A stretch of 64,000 nucleotides of DNA from positions 372,001-436,000 of the forward strand of contig NZ_JACCFK010000002.1 of assembly GCF_013410405.1 (NCBI RefSeq), read 5' to 3'. Below are positions 43,200 to 52,252 of this stretch, piece by piece. The notes under the pieces were generated by a model, which saw only the letters and a program-made list of their open reading frames with translations, was not told the origin of the DNA and ran no database searches. The DNA comes from Amycolatopsis endophytica. Its GTDB lineage: Bacteria > Actinomycetota > Actinomycetes > Mycobacteriales > Pseudonocardiaceae. A program made the position numbers and the translations under genes. The stretch's first letter is position 1. Each line of letters begins with the position of its first letter.

Positions 43200-44191
43200 A
43201 CCCGCGCCTTCCCGAGCGACTCGCCGAGGATGCCGGTCGGCCGGAACATCAGGACGACGATCAGCACGACGAACGCCACGATGTCCTTCCACTCGCCACC
43301 GAACAGCGACTGCCCGTAGTTCTCCACGAGCCCCAGCAGGAACCCGCCGACCAGCGCGCCGCGCAGGTTGCCGATCCCGCCGAGCACGGCGGCCGTGAAC
43401 GCCTTGATGCCGAGCAGGAATCCGCCGTTGTAGATGGCGCCCTGCGGGATGCGCATCATGTAGAACAACGCGGCGGCGCCGGCGAGCAGCCCGCCGACGA
43501 GGAACGTGATGACGATGACCCGTTCCTTGTTCACCCCCATCAGCGTCGCGGTGTCCGGGTCCTGGGCCACCGCGCGGATGCCGCGCCCCAGGCGCGTCCG
43601 GTTGATGAAGTAGTCGGCGATGAACCACAGCAGCACCGCCGCCACGAACAGGATGACGTGGATGTTGGTGACGGTGGCGTTGAAGATCCGGAACAGCGGT
43701 TCCGGCTGCAGCAGGCGGATCTGGGGCTGCTGGTTGAGCCCGAACACCAGGCGCAGGCCCTGCTGGATGGCGAACGAGGCGCCGATCGCGGTGATCAGGA
43801 AGACCAGGCGGGGGGCATTTCGCTTTCTCAACGGCCGGTAGGCCACGCGTTCCAGCAGCACAGCGGTGCCACCGGAGACCGCCATCGCCGCGACACACGC
43901 GATGGCGAGGAAAAGGATGATCTCGGCGACCGACAGGACGGGCGTGGCGCCCGCGCGGAAACCGAGACCGTAGAACGTCAGCCAGGTCGCGAACGCGCCG
44001 ACGACGAACACCTCGGAGTGGGCGAAGTTGATGAGCTTGAGCACGCCGTAGACGAGCGTGTAGCCCAGGGCCACGAGGGCGTAGATACCGCCGAGCGCGA
44101 GGCCGTCGACGGTGTTGTTCCAGAACTGCTCCGCCAGGCCGGCCACATCGAAGGAGATCCAGGGCTCGGACTGCGCGAGGAATGGGGTCAT
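43196..44191 (-). CDS. livH: Branched-chain amino acid-type ABC permease LivH
   Basis: A 331-residue permease from the ATG at 44191; a TTG at 44203 would add four residues. Eight or so hydrophobic segments with LALGGIYALVALGYTLVYGVL (near residue 29; first 20 residues are the family signature) and AAVLGGIGNLRGALVGG (near 266). It lies 90 bases downstream of livK, with a strong hairpin in the gap. Confidence 0.94.
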
Positions 44192-44228
44192 CGCGGGGTA
44201 CAAGGATTCACTCTATTCCCGGGTATGG

Positions 44229-44269
44229 ATCGGGCATGCACGCGACGGTCGGCCGCGTGCATGCCCGAT
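44229..44269 (-). terminator. Intercistronic hairpin between livK and livH
   Basis: ATCGGGCATGCACGCG (44229-44244) and its perfect complement (44254-44269) flank nine bases, 13 bases after the livK stop. Probably ends most livK transcripts and lets more receptor than permease be made. Confidence 0.85.
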
Positions 44270-44281
44270 TGCTCGCCTGCG

Positions 44282-45484
44282 TCAGCTGATCTGGCCGTTG
44301 TTGACGATCTTGCCGTTTTCGACGCGGTAGCTCCACACCGGAGTGTCCGAGAGCTCGCCCTTGTCGTTCCACTTGAACTTCTTGGTCAGGCCCTGACCGT
44401 CGTAGTTCTTGACGAAGTCCAGCAGGCCCGCGCGGTCCTTGACCCCGCTGTCGATGCCCTTGAGCAGGATGGTGGTGACGTCGTAGCCCTCGGGCGAGTA
44501 CGTGCCCGGGTCGGCACCCTCGACCTGCTTGAACGCGGCGGTGAAGTCCTTGAAGTTGTCCTCCGGGACGCACGGGCAGGTGAAGTAGGCGTTGTCCGCG
44601 CCCGCACCGGCACCCTTGAGGAACTCGTTGTCCTTCACACCGTCCGGTCCGACGAACTTGGCGGTGACGGCCTTGTCGTTGAGCTGCTGCGCGAACGGTC
44701 CCGCCTCGGGGTAGTAACCCGCGTAGAAGACGACGTCCGGCGCCTCGGTCGAAATCTTGTTGACCACTGCGGAGAAGTCGGTTTGACCGGTCTTCACCTT
44801 GTCCGCGCAGGAGGCCTTCGAGCCCAGCGCGTCCCTGACCTGCGTGGCGAGGCCGGTGCCGTACTCGGTGTCGTCCTCGATGACGCAGACCTTGTTGGCC
44901 TTGAGGGTGTCGGTCATGAACTTCGCCGCCGCCGGGCCCTGGGCGGAATCGTTGCCCATGCCGCGGAAGAAGGTCTTCCACCCGTTGTCGGCCAGCGCCG
45001 GGTTGGTCGCCGACGGGCTGATGGTCACCAGGCCGGCCTGGTTGAACAGGTTGCCCGCGGCCTTGGACTCACCGGAGAACGGCAGGCCCACGACACCGAG
45101 GATGTCGGCCTCGTTGATGACCTGGGTGACGACGCCGGGCGCCTTGTCCGGCTTGCCCTCGGTGTCGAACTGCTTCAGGGTGACCTGGCAGTTCGGGTTG
45201 GCCTCGTTGTGCTGCTTGACCGCCAGATCGGCACCACGCAGGATGTTCTGCCCGAGCGCCGCGCTGGTGCCGTTGATGGTGCCCGCGTACGCGAGGGAAA
45301 CACCCGAGCACACCGCCTGGCCGTCGCCACGCGGGTTCGCCGCGTCGGCGGCCTGTGAAGGCGCCGCCGCCGAGCCCGTGGTGTCGCCCGACGAACCACC
45401 CTCGTCACGCGCCGCGCACGCACCCAGCGCCAGCGTTGCAGCCGCCGCAAGGACGAGGACTCGCGTGAGTCGTGCTCCTGACAC
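44282..45484 (-). CDS. livK: Branched-chain amino acid-type substrate-binding lipoprotein LivK
   Basis: A 400-residue extracytoplasmic receptor. The N-terminus is a lipoprotein signal, LVLAAAATLALGAC, with the lipobox cysteine near residue 22, then a Gly/Ser/Ala linker. The periplasmic-binding fold follows (VSLAYAGTINGTSAALGQ, GVVGLPFSGESKAAGN). The GTG at 45484 follows GGAGGAAC. Four cysteines in the mature part suggest two disulfides. Substrate could be leucine/isoleucine/valine or another small acid. Confidence 0.95.
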   Translation of the reverse strand: MSGARLTRVLVLAAAATLALGACAARDEGGSSGDTTGSAAAPSQAADAANPRGDGQAVCSGVSLAYAGTINGTSAALGQNILRGADLAVKQHNEANPNCQVTLKQFDTEGKPDKAPGVVTQVINEADILGVVGLPFSGESKAAGNLFNQAGLVTISPSATNPALADNGWKTFFRGMGNDSAQGPAAAKFMTDTLKANKVCVIEDDTEYGTGLATQVRDALGSKASCADKVKTGQTDFSAVVNKISTEAPDVVFYAGYYPEAGPFAQQLNDKAVTAKFVGPDGVKDNEFLKGAGAGADNAYFTCPCVPEDNFKDFTAAFKQVEGADPGTYSPEGYDVTTILLKGIDSGVKDRAGLLDFVKNYDGQGLTKKFKWNDKGELSDTPVWSYRVENGKIVNNGQIS

Positions 45485-45641
45485 TCGTTCCTCCAATATC
45501 CAGCCGGCCGCCGACGACGGCCGTCCCTGGCAGGGACCTGATGGGCGCTGAACGTAACCGTCCAACGTGGCGGTGCACAGCGTTATGCGCTGTCTTGTTT
45601 CCACATCGTGACGGGGGTCACCATAGTTCATGCATGATTTA

Positions 45642-45672
45642 CACCCGGTTGCTGGATTGCAACAACCGGGTG
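45642..45672 (-). terminator. Hairpin downstream of the ANTAR regulator
   Basis: CACCCGGTTG (45642-45651) and CAACCGGGTG (45663-45672) around 11 bases, 95 bases after the regulator stop and 160 bases before the livK start. It probably insulates the two genes. Confidence 0.7.
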
Positions 45673-45767
45673 CTAACCATGGGTGACCTCACGCTCAGAT
45701 GAGCAGCGACTTAGCCGCCCAGTGGAGTGGTGTCAGGATTCTGTTTCGCCTGCGCGACCGCGCAGGG

Positions 45768-46388
45768 TTACTGCTTCTGGCCGATGCTGTCCACGACCGC
45801 CTCGGCGACGGCCTTCATGGTGGTGCGCCGGTCCATGGCGGTGCGCTGGATCCACCGGAACGCGTCCGGCTCGGTCAGCCCCTGGTTGGTCATGAGCAGG
45901 CCCTTGGCCCTGTCGATGACCTTGCGCGTCTCGAGCCGGTCGGACAGGCTGGCGACCTCGGCCTCCAGCGCCTGCATCTCCGAGTACCGGCTGACGGCCA
46001 GCTCGATCGCGGGTACCAGGTCCCGCTTGTTGAACGGCTTCACCAGGTACGCCATCGTGCCCGCGTCACGGGCGCGCTCGACCAGCTCACGCTGGCTGAA
46101 GGCGGTCAGGATGACCACCGGGGCGATCCGGTCGTTGGTGATCTGGGACGCCGCTTCGATGCCGTCCAGCTTGGGCATCTTGACGTCCAGGATCACGAGG
46201 TCGGGCTTGAGCTCGGCTGCCAGCTTGATGGCCTCTTCGCCGTCGCCTGCCTCGCCGACCACCTGGTATCCCTCTTCGCGCAACATCTCGACGAGGTCAA
46301 GCCTGATGAGTGCTTCGTCTTCGGCGACGAGCACCCGACGCTGCGGAGCGGTGGCCACACCGCTGGCCTCGGTAGCCTCTTCGGTCAC
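45768..46388 (-). CDS. pdtaR: ANTAR-domain response regulator, PdtaR-like
   Basis: A 206-residue response regulator: receiver domain (residues about 18-130; RVLVAEDEALIRLDLVEML with acidic pocket, phospho-acceptor Asp in LVILDVKMPKLDGIE near residue 69, and VKPFNKRDLVPAI) then an ANTAR RNA-binding domain (about 145-206; VIDRAKGLLMTNQGLTEPDAF). In mycobacteria PdtaR binds RNA and is controlled by the sensor kinase PdtaS. The GTG at 46388 follows AGGAGG. The cognate kinase is not adjacent. Confidence 0.95.
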   Translation of the reverse strand: MTEEATEASGVATAPQRRVLVAEDEALIRLDLVEMLREEGYQVVGEAGDGEEAIKLAAELKPDLVILDVKMPKLDGIEAASQITNDRIAPVVILTAFSQRELVERARDAGTMAYLVKPFNKRDLVPAIELAVSRYSEMQALEAEVASLSDRLETRKVIDRAKGLLMTNQGLTEPDAFRWIQRTAMDRRTTMKAVAEAVVDSIGQKQ

Positions 46389-46619
46389 CGGGGTCCTCCT
46401 GCGTGCTCGACGGAATGGGAATCGCGGCTTCGACCGCAGGACGAGCCTACCCGGAACGATCCAGTTAATGGATGGCGTGGACCACGTGCGCAGCATGGTG
46501 TTCACCACGTCGGGTCACGGCGTGTCGGCTGGCTTGTCTTCCCCTGCGGTGACCACTGATCACACAGGGCTACCCCGGTGCTCAGCCCCAGGCCGGGGCG
46601 CGTAAAGTCTGGCTGCACT

Positions 46620-46693
46620 GCCCCCGTAGCCCAACTGGCAGAGGCAACGGATTCAAAACCCGTCCAGTGTGAGTTCGAATCTCACCGGGGGCA
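46620..46693 (+). tRNA. tRNA-Leu(CAA)
   Basis: A 74-base cloverleaf: acceptor GCCCCCG (46620-46626) pairs with CGGGGGC (46686-46692), T-arm GTGAG/CTCAC with TTCGAAT loop, and anticodon loop TTCAAAA giving CAA. CCA is not encoded. The variable region is only about five bases, unlike the long arm of usual tRNA-Leu, and the last anticodon-stem pair is A-C; I nevertheless assign leucine because anticodon CAA reads UUG. Confidence 0.85.
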
Positions 46694-46712
46694 CTCCCCC
46701 AGACCAGTCAGA

Positions 46713-46751
46713 ATCGGCCCCTCACCTGCACGAACAGGACGAGGGGCCGAT
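46713..46751 (+). terminator. Hairpin terminator downstream of tRNA-Leu
   Basis: ATCGGCCCCTC (46713-46723) and GAGGGGCCGAT (46741-46751) are perfect complements around 17 bases, 20 bases after the tRNA; CTTGTACTGT follows. Confidence 0.85.
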
Positions 46752-46806
46752 CTTGTACTGTCCGGCTGACTCCGGGTCTGTCCAGCCCTCGCCGGGCGTT
46801 CACGGT

Positions 46807-46971
46807 TTATTCGCGGTCCACGTCTTCGACTCCGAGAGCGCGCTCGATGCGCTGCCGGGCGCTCGCCTCCTGCCCGGCCACGATCTTGGCGTAGATCCGG
46901 TGCAGGACGGCGACCGAATGCCCGGCCCACTCGGCTACCTGCGTCGGAGGCGCGCCCGCGGCCATCACGCG
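46807..46971 (-). pseudogene. C-terminal remnant of a tyrosine recombinase/integrase
   Basis: About 54 residues, AAGAPPTQVAEWAGHSVAVL then HRIYAKIVAGQE and a charged tail, match the end of the phage/ICE integrase catalytic domain: GHS with the family histidine and the tyrosine nucleophile in HRIYAK. The Arg-rich core and the SAM-like domain are absent, and the upstream sequence is in other frames. A stump 114 bases from a tRNA 3' end is the classical sign of a decayed integrated element. Confidence 0.82.
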
Positions 46972-47152
46972 GTCCTGGGGTGTCGACCGCTTCGGCGACG
47001 ACCAGCAGGCCGCACGCAAGCGAGTCCGGGTCGCTACCGCGGGCGTCTTCACCTAGCCGGAGCACCCAGCCAACGGGGAGCGCGGCACAGGCCACGAAAC
47101 CGTCCGGACGCACCAGCAAACCGCTCAGGCCACTGCCCTTCGCCTGCCCCAC
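46972..47152 (-). pseudogene. Possible C-terminal fragment of a FAD-dependent monooxygenase
   Basis: The frame reads LSGLLVRPDGFVACAALPVG and continues to LACGLLVVAEAV; the LVRPDGFVA segment is typical of the last strand region of aromatic-ring hydroxylases. It directly abuts the integrase stump in a different frame. Short, so assignment is weak. Confidence 0.4.
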
Positions 47153-47368
47153 ACCAACTCCCAGACGCGTTCATACGCCTTCGCCAGTTGGCCGAGCTTC
47201 TCGTTCCCAGCGAAGTCGGCCGGCAGAGCCTGTCCCCCGCGGGCGTGGTCGGCCAGCCGACGGCCGCTACTCCTCGCCCGAACACCGGGCTGTCTCGAAC
47301 CCGAAGCAACGGCTCCACGTAACCCCTTGGGCGGTACGCGTCGAGGTGATTCCGGCTGGCCCGGCGTG

Positions 47369-47986
47369 CTACGCCTGGCCGGAGTCGCCCGCGAGCCGCT
47401 GGACCATTTGCTCGTATATGGCACCGGCTCGGGTGTCCAACTCGTTCACGTCGATGCCCAGCTCGCGGGCGATCGTCTCGCGGAAGATGCTGTAGCCCAG
47501 GTAGGTGACCGCCGTCATGGCATGGACAACCTCTCCGTCGGCGTCGGCGGGCAGGGTTCCGGCGGCCTGGTCCTTCTCCAGCGCTTCCCGCGTTCTCGCC
47601 AGCTCCGGGAACAGCGTGAGCTCCTCGTCGCCTTCGAGGGCGAGCAGGGCCTCGAGCTTCGGAATGTCGCTGTGCTGGAGCGCCCACTTCCACATCGCGA
47701 TCCTGCGCCGCGCGAACGGCTGCGCCCAGTGAGCGGGGCGTTCGGCCATCGATTGGCGGAGCAGCCGGGCGATCGCCGCTCTCAGCAGGGCTTCCCGCGA
47801 ACCGAAGTACTGGTAGATCTGCCCGTGGTTCACCCCGGCTTCCGCGGCGACGTCGCGAAGGGTGATTCCCTCAAGGAGACCGTCTCGGCGAAGGATGCGC
47901 ATGGCGGCGTCAAGGAGATCGGACTCCGTCTCCTCCCGGGTACGGCGTCGGCGTCGTCGCGTGGCTGAACCCGCCTGCTCGGTCAT
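47369..47986 (-). CDS. TetR-family repressor
   Basis: A 205-residue TetR protein with a basic N-terminal tail (RRRRRRTREET), helix-turn-helix (residues 22-68; LRDVAAEAGVNHGQIYQYF) and a helical effector domain. It diverges from a CoA-transferase gene, with two GTTATTAAC operator half-sites between the starts, so it probably represses the CoA-transferase/transporter/dehydrogenase genes. Confidence 0.93.
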   Translation of the reverse strand: MTEQAGSATRRRRRRTREETESDLLDAAMRILRRDGLLEGITLRDVAAEAGVNHGQIYQYFGSREALLRAAIARLLRQSMAERPAHWAQPFARRRIAMWKWALQHSDIPKLEALLALEGDEELTLFPELARTREALEKDQAAGTLPADADGEVVHAMTAVTYLGYSIFRETIARELGIDVNELDTRAGAIYEQMVQRLAGDSGQA

Positions 47987-48041
47987 CCATTCCCCATTCG
48001 GCGCTTGACGTTCCCTCGAAAGTCAGCCTAGCATACGATCC

Positions 48042-48064
48042 GTTATTAACGCTTCGTTATTAAC
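48042..48064. promoter_or_regulatory. Paired 9-bp operator for the divergent TetR
   Basis: GTTATTAAC occurs at 48042-48050 and 48056-48064; each copy is an odd-length palindrome (GTTA-T-TAAC). Copies are 14 bp apart centre to centre. The site lies 22 bases before the CoA-transferase start and 55 from the TetR start. Confidence 0.82.
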
Positions 48065-48086
48065 AGTACGTACACGAGGAGTGTTC

Positions 48087-49295
48087 GTGGCTGATTCACG
48101 ACTACCGCTCGCCGGCATCAAGGTGCTCGATCTGGCCACCGTGCTGGCGGCACCGGTCACGGCGACGATGCTGGGCGACTTCGGCGCCGAGGTGGTGAAG
48201 GTCGAGCAACCGGAAGTGGGCGACTTCACCCGCAACGGTCCCGGATCCTCCGCACCCGGGCGACGGTCGCTCCAGTGGGTGCAGGAGGGCCGCAACAAGA
48301 AGTCGGTCACGATCGATCTGCGCAGCGAGCGAGGGCAGCGGCTCGTGCGCGAGCTCGTTCCGCATTTCGACGTGGTAGTCATGAACTTCCGCCCGCCGAC
48401 ACTGGAGAAGTGGGAGCTGACTCCTGGATCCATGGCGGTGCTCAATCCCCAGGCCGTGATCGTCCAGATCACCGGCTATGGAATGTCCGGACCGTACAGC
48501 GAAAGGGGCGCCTTCGACCGGATCGCGAGCGCTTTCGCCGGACTCACCTACGTCAGCGGCGAGCCGGAGTCCGAACCAACCCGCACCGGCTACGCCGTGA
48601 TCGATTATATGGCTGCGTATCTGGCGTCATTCGCCACGGTCACCGCGCTCTACGACCGCGACCACAACGGCGGCACCGGTCAGGTCATCGATCTCGGCCT
48701 CTATGAGGCGGGTTTTCGCGCGTCGGAGAACGCCTTGCAGACGCATGCGGTCTTCGGCGAGGTCCGCGAACGCCGAGGGAACCGCAATGACCAGATCGTT
48801 CCGGCGAGCGACTTCGCGACCGCCGACGGACGGCGAATCTCGATCCACGCCGGCACCGAAAGCCTGTTCCGCAAGCTGATGGGCGCCATGGATCGTCGCG
48901 AACTTGTCGCAGACGACCGGTTCAGCACACGCGAAGAACGCATCGAACATCAGGACGAGCTCTACGCCGCGATCGCGGACTGGGCCCGGACCCAGAACGC
49001 CGACGAGGCGGCCCACCGCCTCAACGACGCGGGGGTGCCCGCGTCACCGGTCATGAGCATCGCCGACATCGCCGAAGACCCGCACTACCGGGAGCGCGGC
49101 ACCATTACGACCGTCTCCGACGCGGACTGGGGTCCACTGCCGATGGTCGCACCGTTGCCCAAGCTCAGCGCCACCCCGGGACGCATCCGCTCGCTCGGGC
49201 CCAGGCTCGGTGAGCACACCGACAGCGTGCTCACCGAAGTGCTCGGACTCGAGCCTCATGACGTCGACCAGCTCCGCGCCGACGGCGTGATCTGA
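48087..49295 (+). CDS. CoA-transferase family III (CaiB/BaiF)
   Basis: A 402-residue formyl-CoA-transferase-like enzyme that moves CoA between acids. IKVLDLATVLAAPVTATMLGDFGAEVVKVEQPE (begins near residue 9; motif in part) and the RNKKSVTIDLRSERGQRL region are diagnostic; the catalytic aspartate is expected near residue 170 in AVIDYMAAYLAS. The GTG at 48087 is five bases after GAGGAG. It is followed by a transporter and an acyl-CoA dehydrogenase, so it likely activates an imported acid. Confidence 0.94.
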   Translation: MADSRLPLAGIKVLDLATVLAAPVTATMLGDFGAEVVKVEQPEVGDFTRNGPGSSAPGRRSLQWVQEGRNKKSVTIDLRSERGQRLVRELVPHFDVVVMNFRPPTLEKWELTPGSMAVLNPQAVIVQITGYGMSGPYSERGAFDRIASAFAGLTYVSGEPESEPTRTGYAVIDYMAAYLASFATVTALYDRDHNGGTGQVIDLGLYEAGFRASENALQTHAVFGEVRERRGNRNDQIVPASDFATADGRRISIHAGTESLFRKLMGAMDRRELVADDRFSTREERIEHQDELYAAIADWARTQNADEAAHRLNDAGVPASPVMSIADIAEDPHYRERGTITTVSDADWGPLPMVAPLPKLSATPGRIRSLGPRLGEHTDSVLTEVLGLEPHDVDQLRADGVI

Positions 49296-49340
49296 AACCG
49301 TTCCAGCAAGGGCCCCGCAACGACGCAGAAGGTCTGACCC

Positions 49341-50705
49341 ATGGACGCCGCAACCCTGTCAATACTGATACTCGCGCTGCTGTTTCTCGGCGCGTTCATT
49401 CCACGCTTCAGTCTCGCCGTGGCTGCTCTTCCCGCGGCCGCGCTCGTGGCGGTCGTCGCCGGCGTGAGCATCGATCAGCTTCTGGAATTCTTCCCCGCCG
49501 ACTTCTTCGTCCTGATCGTCGGCATCACCGCCTTCTTCGCCGTGGCGAAGACAAGCGGAGCGACCGACTGGCTGCTGGCGGCCGCACTCCGCCCGATCGG
49601 CGACAGGACCATCCTCGTTCCCTTGCTGTTGTTCGCGGTCGGCGCACTCATCACCGCGATCGGCACCTTTCCGGCGGCGGGAATCGCCATCATGGCGCCG
49701 ATCACCCTCGGTGTCGCAGCGCAACGCGGCCTGCCGCCGATCCTGCTGTGCCTGACCATGCTCAACGGAATCACCTGCGGTCTGTTCTCCCCGATCGCGG
49801 TATTCGGCTCGGCCGTCCCACGGATGCTGACGAAAGCCGGTATCGACATGCCGTCGGAAACCGGCCCGGCACTGTTCCTGGCCTCACTCGGCACCGGCCT
49901 CGTCCTGTGCCTGATCGTCATGGCGGCCGGGCGACGGTCCCTCCGCGCGGCCGCCACCAGCGCCGGGTCTGCCGGCCAGTCCGCGCCGAACCCGATACCC
50001 GCGTCCGGCGACGAGGTCCTGCCAGGCCACACCGTGACAAGCCCGGAAGGCGGCACACCCACCGCTGTACTGTCCCGCCCCCTCGCCGCGACCCAACCGG
50101 CGGCGCGGGCGCCGAAACCCAGCTCGCTCACCCTGGGCAGCGTCGCCATCGCCCTCATCGTCCTGGTGATCGGTGGCGCCGTCTTCCAGCTGAATCTGGG
50201 ACTGCTCGGGCTGGCCCTCGCGCTCGCGCTTCAACTGCTGCTGCGGATCCAACCCTCGGTGATCATCGGGCACCTCCCGTGGGAGATCGTTCTTCTCATC
50301 GCGGGTCTGCTCACCTACATCGGCCTGATGCAGCATCTGGGGGCTTTCCAGCGCATCACCCGCGTGCTCACCATCGCCGGCTCCCCCACACTGTCCCTGC
50401 TCGCCGTCTGCCTCATCGTCGGCGTCACCTCGTTCTTCGCATCCTCACTGGCGGTGATCGCTACCGGAGTGCCGCTGATCGCTCCACTCGTCGCCGCTGG
50501 TGTCTCCCCCGTCAACGCGATCATCGCGGTCGGCTTGTCGGCCGTGCTGGTCGACGTCAATCCGCTCGGCATCACCGGTGGGCTGCTGCTCGGCGCCGCC
50601 GCCCCTGAACAGCGACAACGGCTTTTCCGCCACCTGCTCATCTATGGCATGTGCTCGATCGTGCTCGGCCCGCTCCTCGCCTGGGCCGCGTTCGGAACCT
50701 GGTAG
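49341..50705 (+). CDS. MatC/SLC13-like carboxylate transporter (IT superfamily)
   Basis: A 454-residue permease with about twelve membrane segments in two halves, joined by a long hydrophilic loop (residues about 195-270). The N-terminal half begins LSILILALLFLGAFIPRFSL and has FADIMATC_N-like pattern GALITAIGTFPAAGIAIMAP; the second half carries VGVTSFFASSLAVIATGVPL. Dicarboxylate or related acid uptake is likely; it could import the substrate of the CoA-transferase. Confidence 0.82.
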   Translation: MDAATLSILILALLFLGAFIPRFSLAVAALPAAALVAVVAGVSIDQLLEFFPADFFVLIVGITAFFAVAKTSGATDWLLAAALRPIGDRTILVPLLLFAVGALITAIGTFPAAGIAIMAPITLGVAAQRGLPPILLCLTMLNGITCGLFSPIAVFGSAVPRMLTKAGIDMPSETGPALFLASLGTGLVLCLIVMAAGRRSLRAAATSAGSAGQSAPNPIPASGDEVLPGHTVTSPEGGTPTAVLSRPLAATQPAARAPKPSSLTLGSVAIALIVLVIGGAVFQLNLGLLGLALALALQLLLRIQPSVIIGHLPWEIVLLIAGLLTYIGLMQHLGAFQRITRVLTIAGSPTLSLLAVCLIVGVTSFFASSLAVIATGVPLIAPLVAAGVSPVNAIIAVGLSAVLVDVNPLGITGGLLLGAAAPEQRQRLFRHLLIYGMCSIVLGPLLAWAAFGTW

Positions 50706-50731
50706 CAACTCGTCCCGCTGGAGTCGCCGAC

Positions 50732-51883
50732 GTGAAACGAACCTTGTTCGACGAAGACCACGAGGCCTTCCGGGCGATGGTCAGGTCCTTCGTCGCGAAG
50801 GAGATCGAACCGGGCCTGCCCGCCTGGGAGCGGACCGGGGTGGTGGATCGGGAACTGTACGCGAAGGCGGGTAAGGCGGGCATCCTCGGTATCGATGTCG
50901 CCGAGGAGTTCGGCGGCGGCGGCATTCATGACTTCCGGTTCAACCTGGTCGTCATCGAGGAACTCTGCCGCGCGGGCGCGGTGTCGCTGACCATGAACTT
51001 CAGCGGGTTCAACGACCTCGTCGCACCGTATCTGAACGAACTCGCCACCCCCGGGCAGAAGCGGCGCTGGCTCCCGGGACTGTGCACCGGCAAGACCGTC
51101 GCGGCGATCGCGATGACGGAACCGGAAGCGGGCAGCGACCTCAAGGCGATGCGCACCACCGCCGTGCGCGACGGGGACATCTACATCGTCAACGGGGCCA
51201 AAACCTTCATCAGTAACGGACTACTCGCCGACACCGTCATCACCGTGGTCTCCACTGATCCCGCCGCCGGCCGCGACGGACTGAGCCTGCTCGTTCTCGA
51301 ACGAGGCATGCCGGGATTCGAGCGAGGGCGCAAGCTCGACAAGCTCGGCCTGCGAGCACAGGACACCGCCGAGCTGTCGTTCACCGATGTCCGTGTACCT
51401 GCCGGAAACCTTCTCGGGAAGGAGGGGCACGGGTTCGGCTACCTCATGCAGAACCTGCCACAAGAACGCCTCAGCGTCGCCGCCGCAGCGGTCGCGTGCA
51501 TGGAACGGACCTTCTCCGGCACACTCGCCCACGTCCGTGAACGGGAAGCGTTCGGGCGCAAAGTCGCGGACTTCCAAGCGGTCCGGTTCGACCTTGCGGA
51601 ACTGGCGACGGAAATCCAGGCTGCACGTGTCTTCCTGGATCGCTGCGTCGAGGAACTGGTCGCTGGCCGCCTCACCGGCGCCGACGCCGCCATGGTCAAA
51701 CTCTGGACGACAGAACTGCAGCAAACCGTCGTGCAGCGCTGCCTCCAACTCCACGGCGGCTACGGCTACATCCGCGAATACGACGTGGCACGGGATTTCC
51801 TCGACGCGCGGGCGAGCACGATCTACGCCGGGACATCCCAGATCATGAAAGAGGTCATCGGCCGCTCGCTGTGGGGCAGATGA
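50732..51883 (+). CDS. Acyl-CoA dehydrogenase
   Basis: A 383-residue flavin-dependent acyl-CoA dehydrogenase. AMTEPEAGSDLKAMRTTA (near residue 128), the middle beta domain, and the C-terminal QRCLQLHGGYGYIREYDVARDFLDAR (in part: LHGGYGYIREY near 342) match the family; a Glu catalytic base is expected near residue 362 in YAGTSQIMKEVIG (no Glu at the SCAD position, which reads Gly). The GTG at 50732 is the likely start. It would oxidise the acyl-CoA made by the CoA-transferase. Confidence 0.92.
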   Translation: MKRTLFDEDHEAFRAMVRSFVAKEIEPGLPAWERTGVVDRELYAKAGKAGILGIDVAEEFGGGGIHDFRFNLVVIEELCRAGAVSLTMNFSGFNDLVAPYLNELATPGQKRRWLPGLCTGKTVAAIAMTEPEAGSDLKAMRTTAVRDGDIYIVNGAKTFISNGLLADTVITVVSTDPAAGRDGLSLLVLERGMPGFERGRKLDKLGLRAQDTAELSFTDVRVPAGNLLGKEGHGFGYLMQNLPQERLSVAAAAVACMERTFSGTLAHVREREAFGRKVADFQAVRFDLAELATEIQAARVFLDRCVEELVAGRLTGADAAMVKLWTTELQQTVVQRCLQLHGGYGYIREYDVARDFLDARASTIYAGTSQIMKEVIGRSLWGR

Positions 51884-51967
51884 GTCACACCTGCGCCTCG
51901 GTCGAAGCGTTGGTCCAGATCGGGCAGTGCGGTCGTCGGCGGGTGCAGCGCGCGGAACACCGAGCCG

Positions 51968-52175
51968 CGCATGGCAAATGCCCGCTCGGGTGGCCTCGAC
52001 GTCGAGCCCGATCGCGAGTCCTGCCTTCCGGCGCCGGGCGTCCCGAGCAGGATCACGTTCTCCGCATCGGCGACGAACGTCCGGAAGGTGAAAACACCGC
52101 TCGTCGATCACGTCGCGATCCTGATCCGCGTACGCCCCGTGCACCCGATCGAGAAACTCAGCCTGCGACTACGCC
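51968..52175 (-). pseudogene. IstB-like ATPase remnant of an IS21-family element
   Basis: In one frame SQAEFLDRVHGAYADQD and later KAGLAIGLDVEATRAGICHA match IstB; the Walker A between them appears in another frame as ENVILLGTPGAG, so a frameshift lies at the P-loop itself. istA and the IS ends are not visible. Confidence 0.75.
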
Positions 52176-52219
52176 GCCCGTTCGGGCGGCGCACGCCGGT
52201 TTCGACTCGGGTGGACAGA

Positions 52220-52252
52220 GGCGGGTGCGGCTTCTGCCGAGCCGCACCCGCC
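52220..52252. terminator. Strong hairpin in the graveyard region
   Basis: GGCGGGTGCGGC (52220-52231) and GCCGCACCCGCC (52241-52252), perfect complements with a 9-base loop. Possibly the terminator of the acyl-CoA dehydrogenase operon, 340 bases downstream of it. Confidence 0.7.

Larger units (their letters stand above)
46694..47368. other. Decayed region next to the tRNA
   Basis: 675 bases without an intact gene. It contains a terminator (46713-46751), the integrase stump (46807-46971), a possible FAD-monooxygenase scrap (46972-47152) and an unrecognised fragment (minus strand, about 47125-47250, ending AYERVWELVWGRRRAVA). Frames change between the pieces. Confidence 0.7.

Noticed and set aside
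47049..47693. Minus-strand frame of 214 codons opposite and downstream of the TetR gene
   Set aside because: Shadow of the TetR gene in another frame; the only recognisable pieces nearby are integrase and monooxygenase scraps in other frames.
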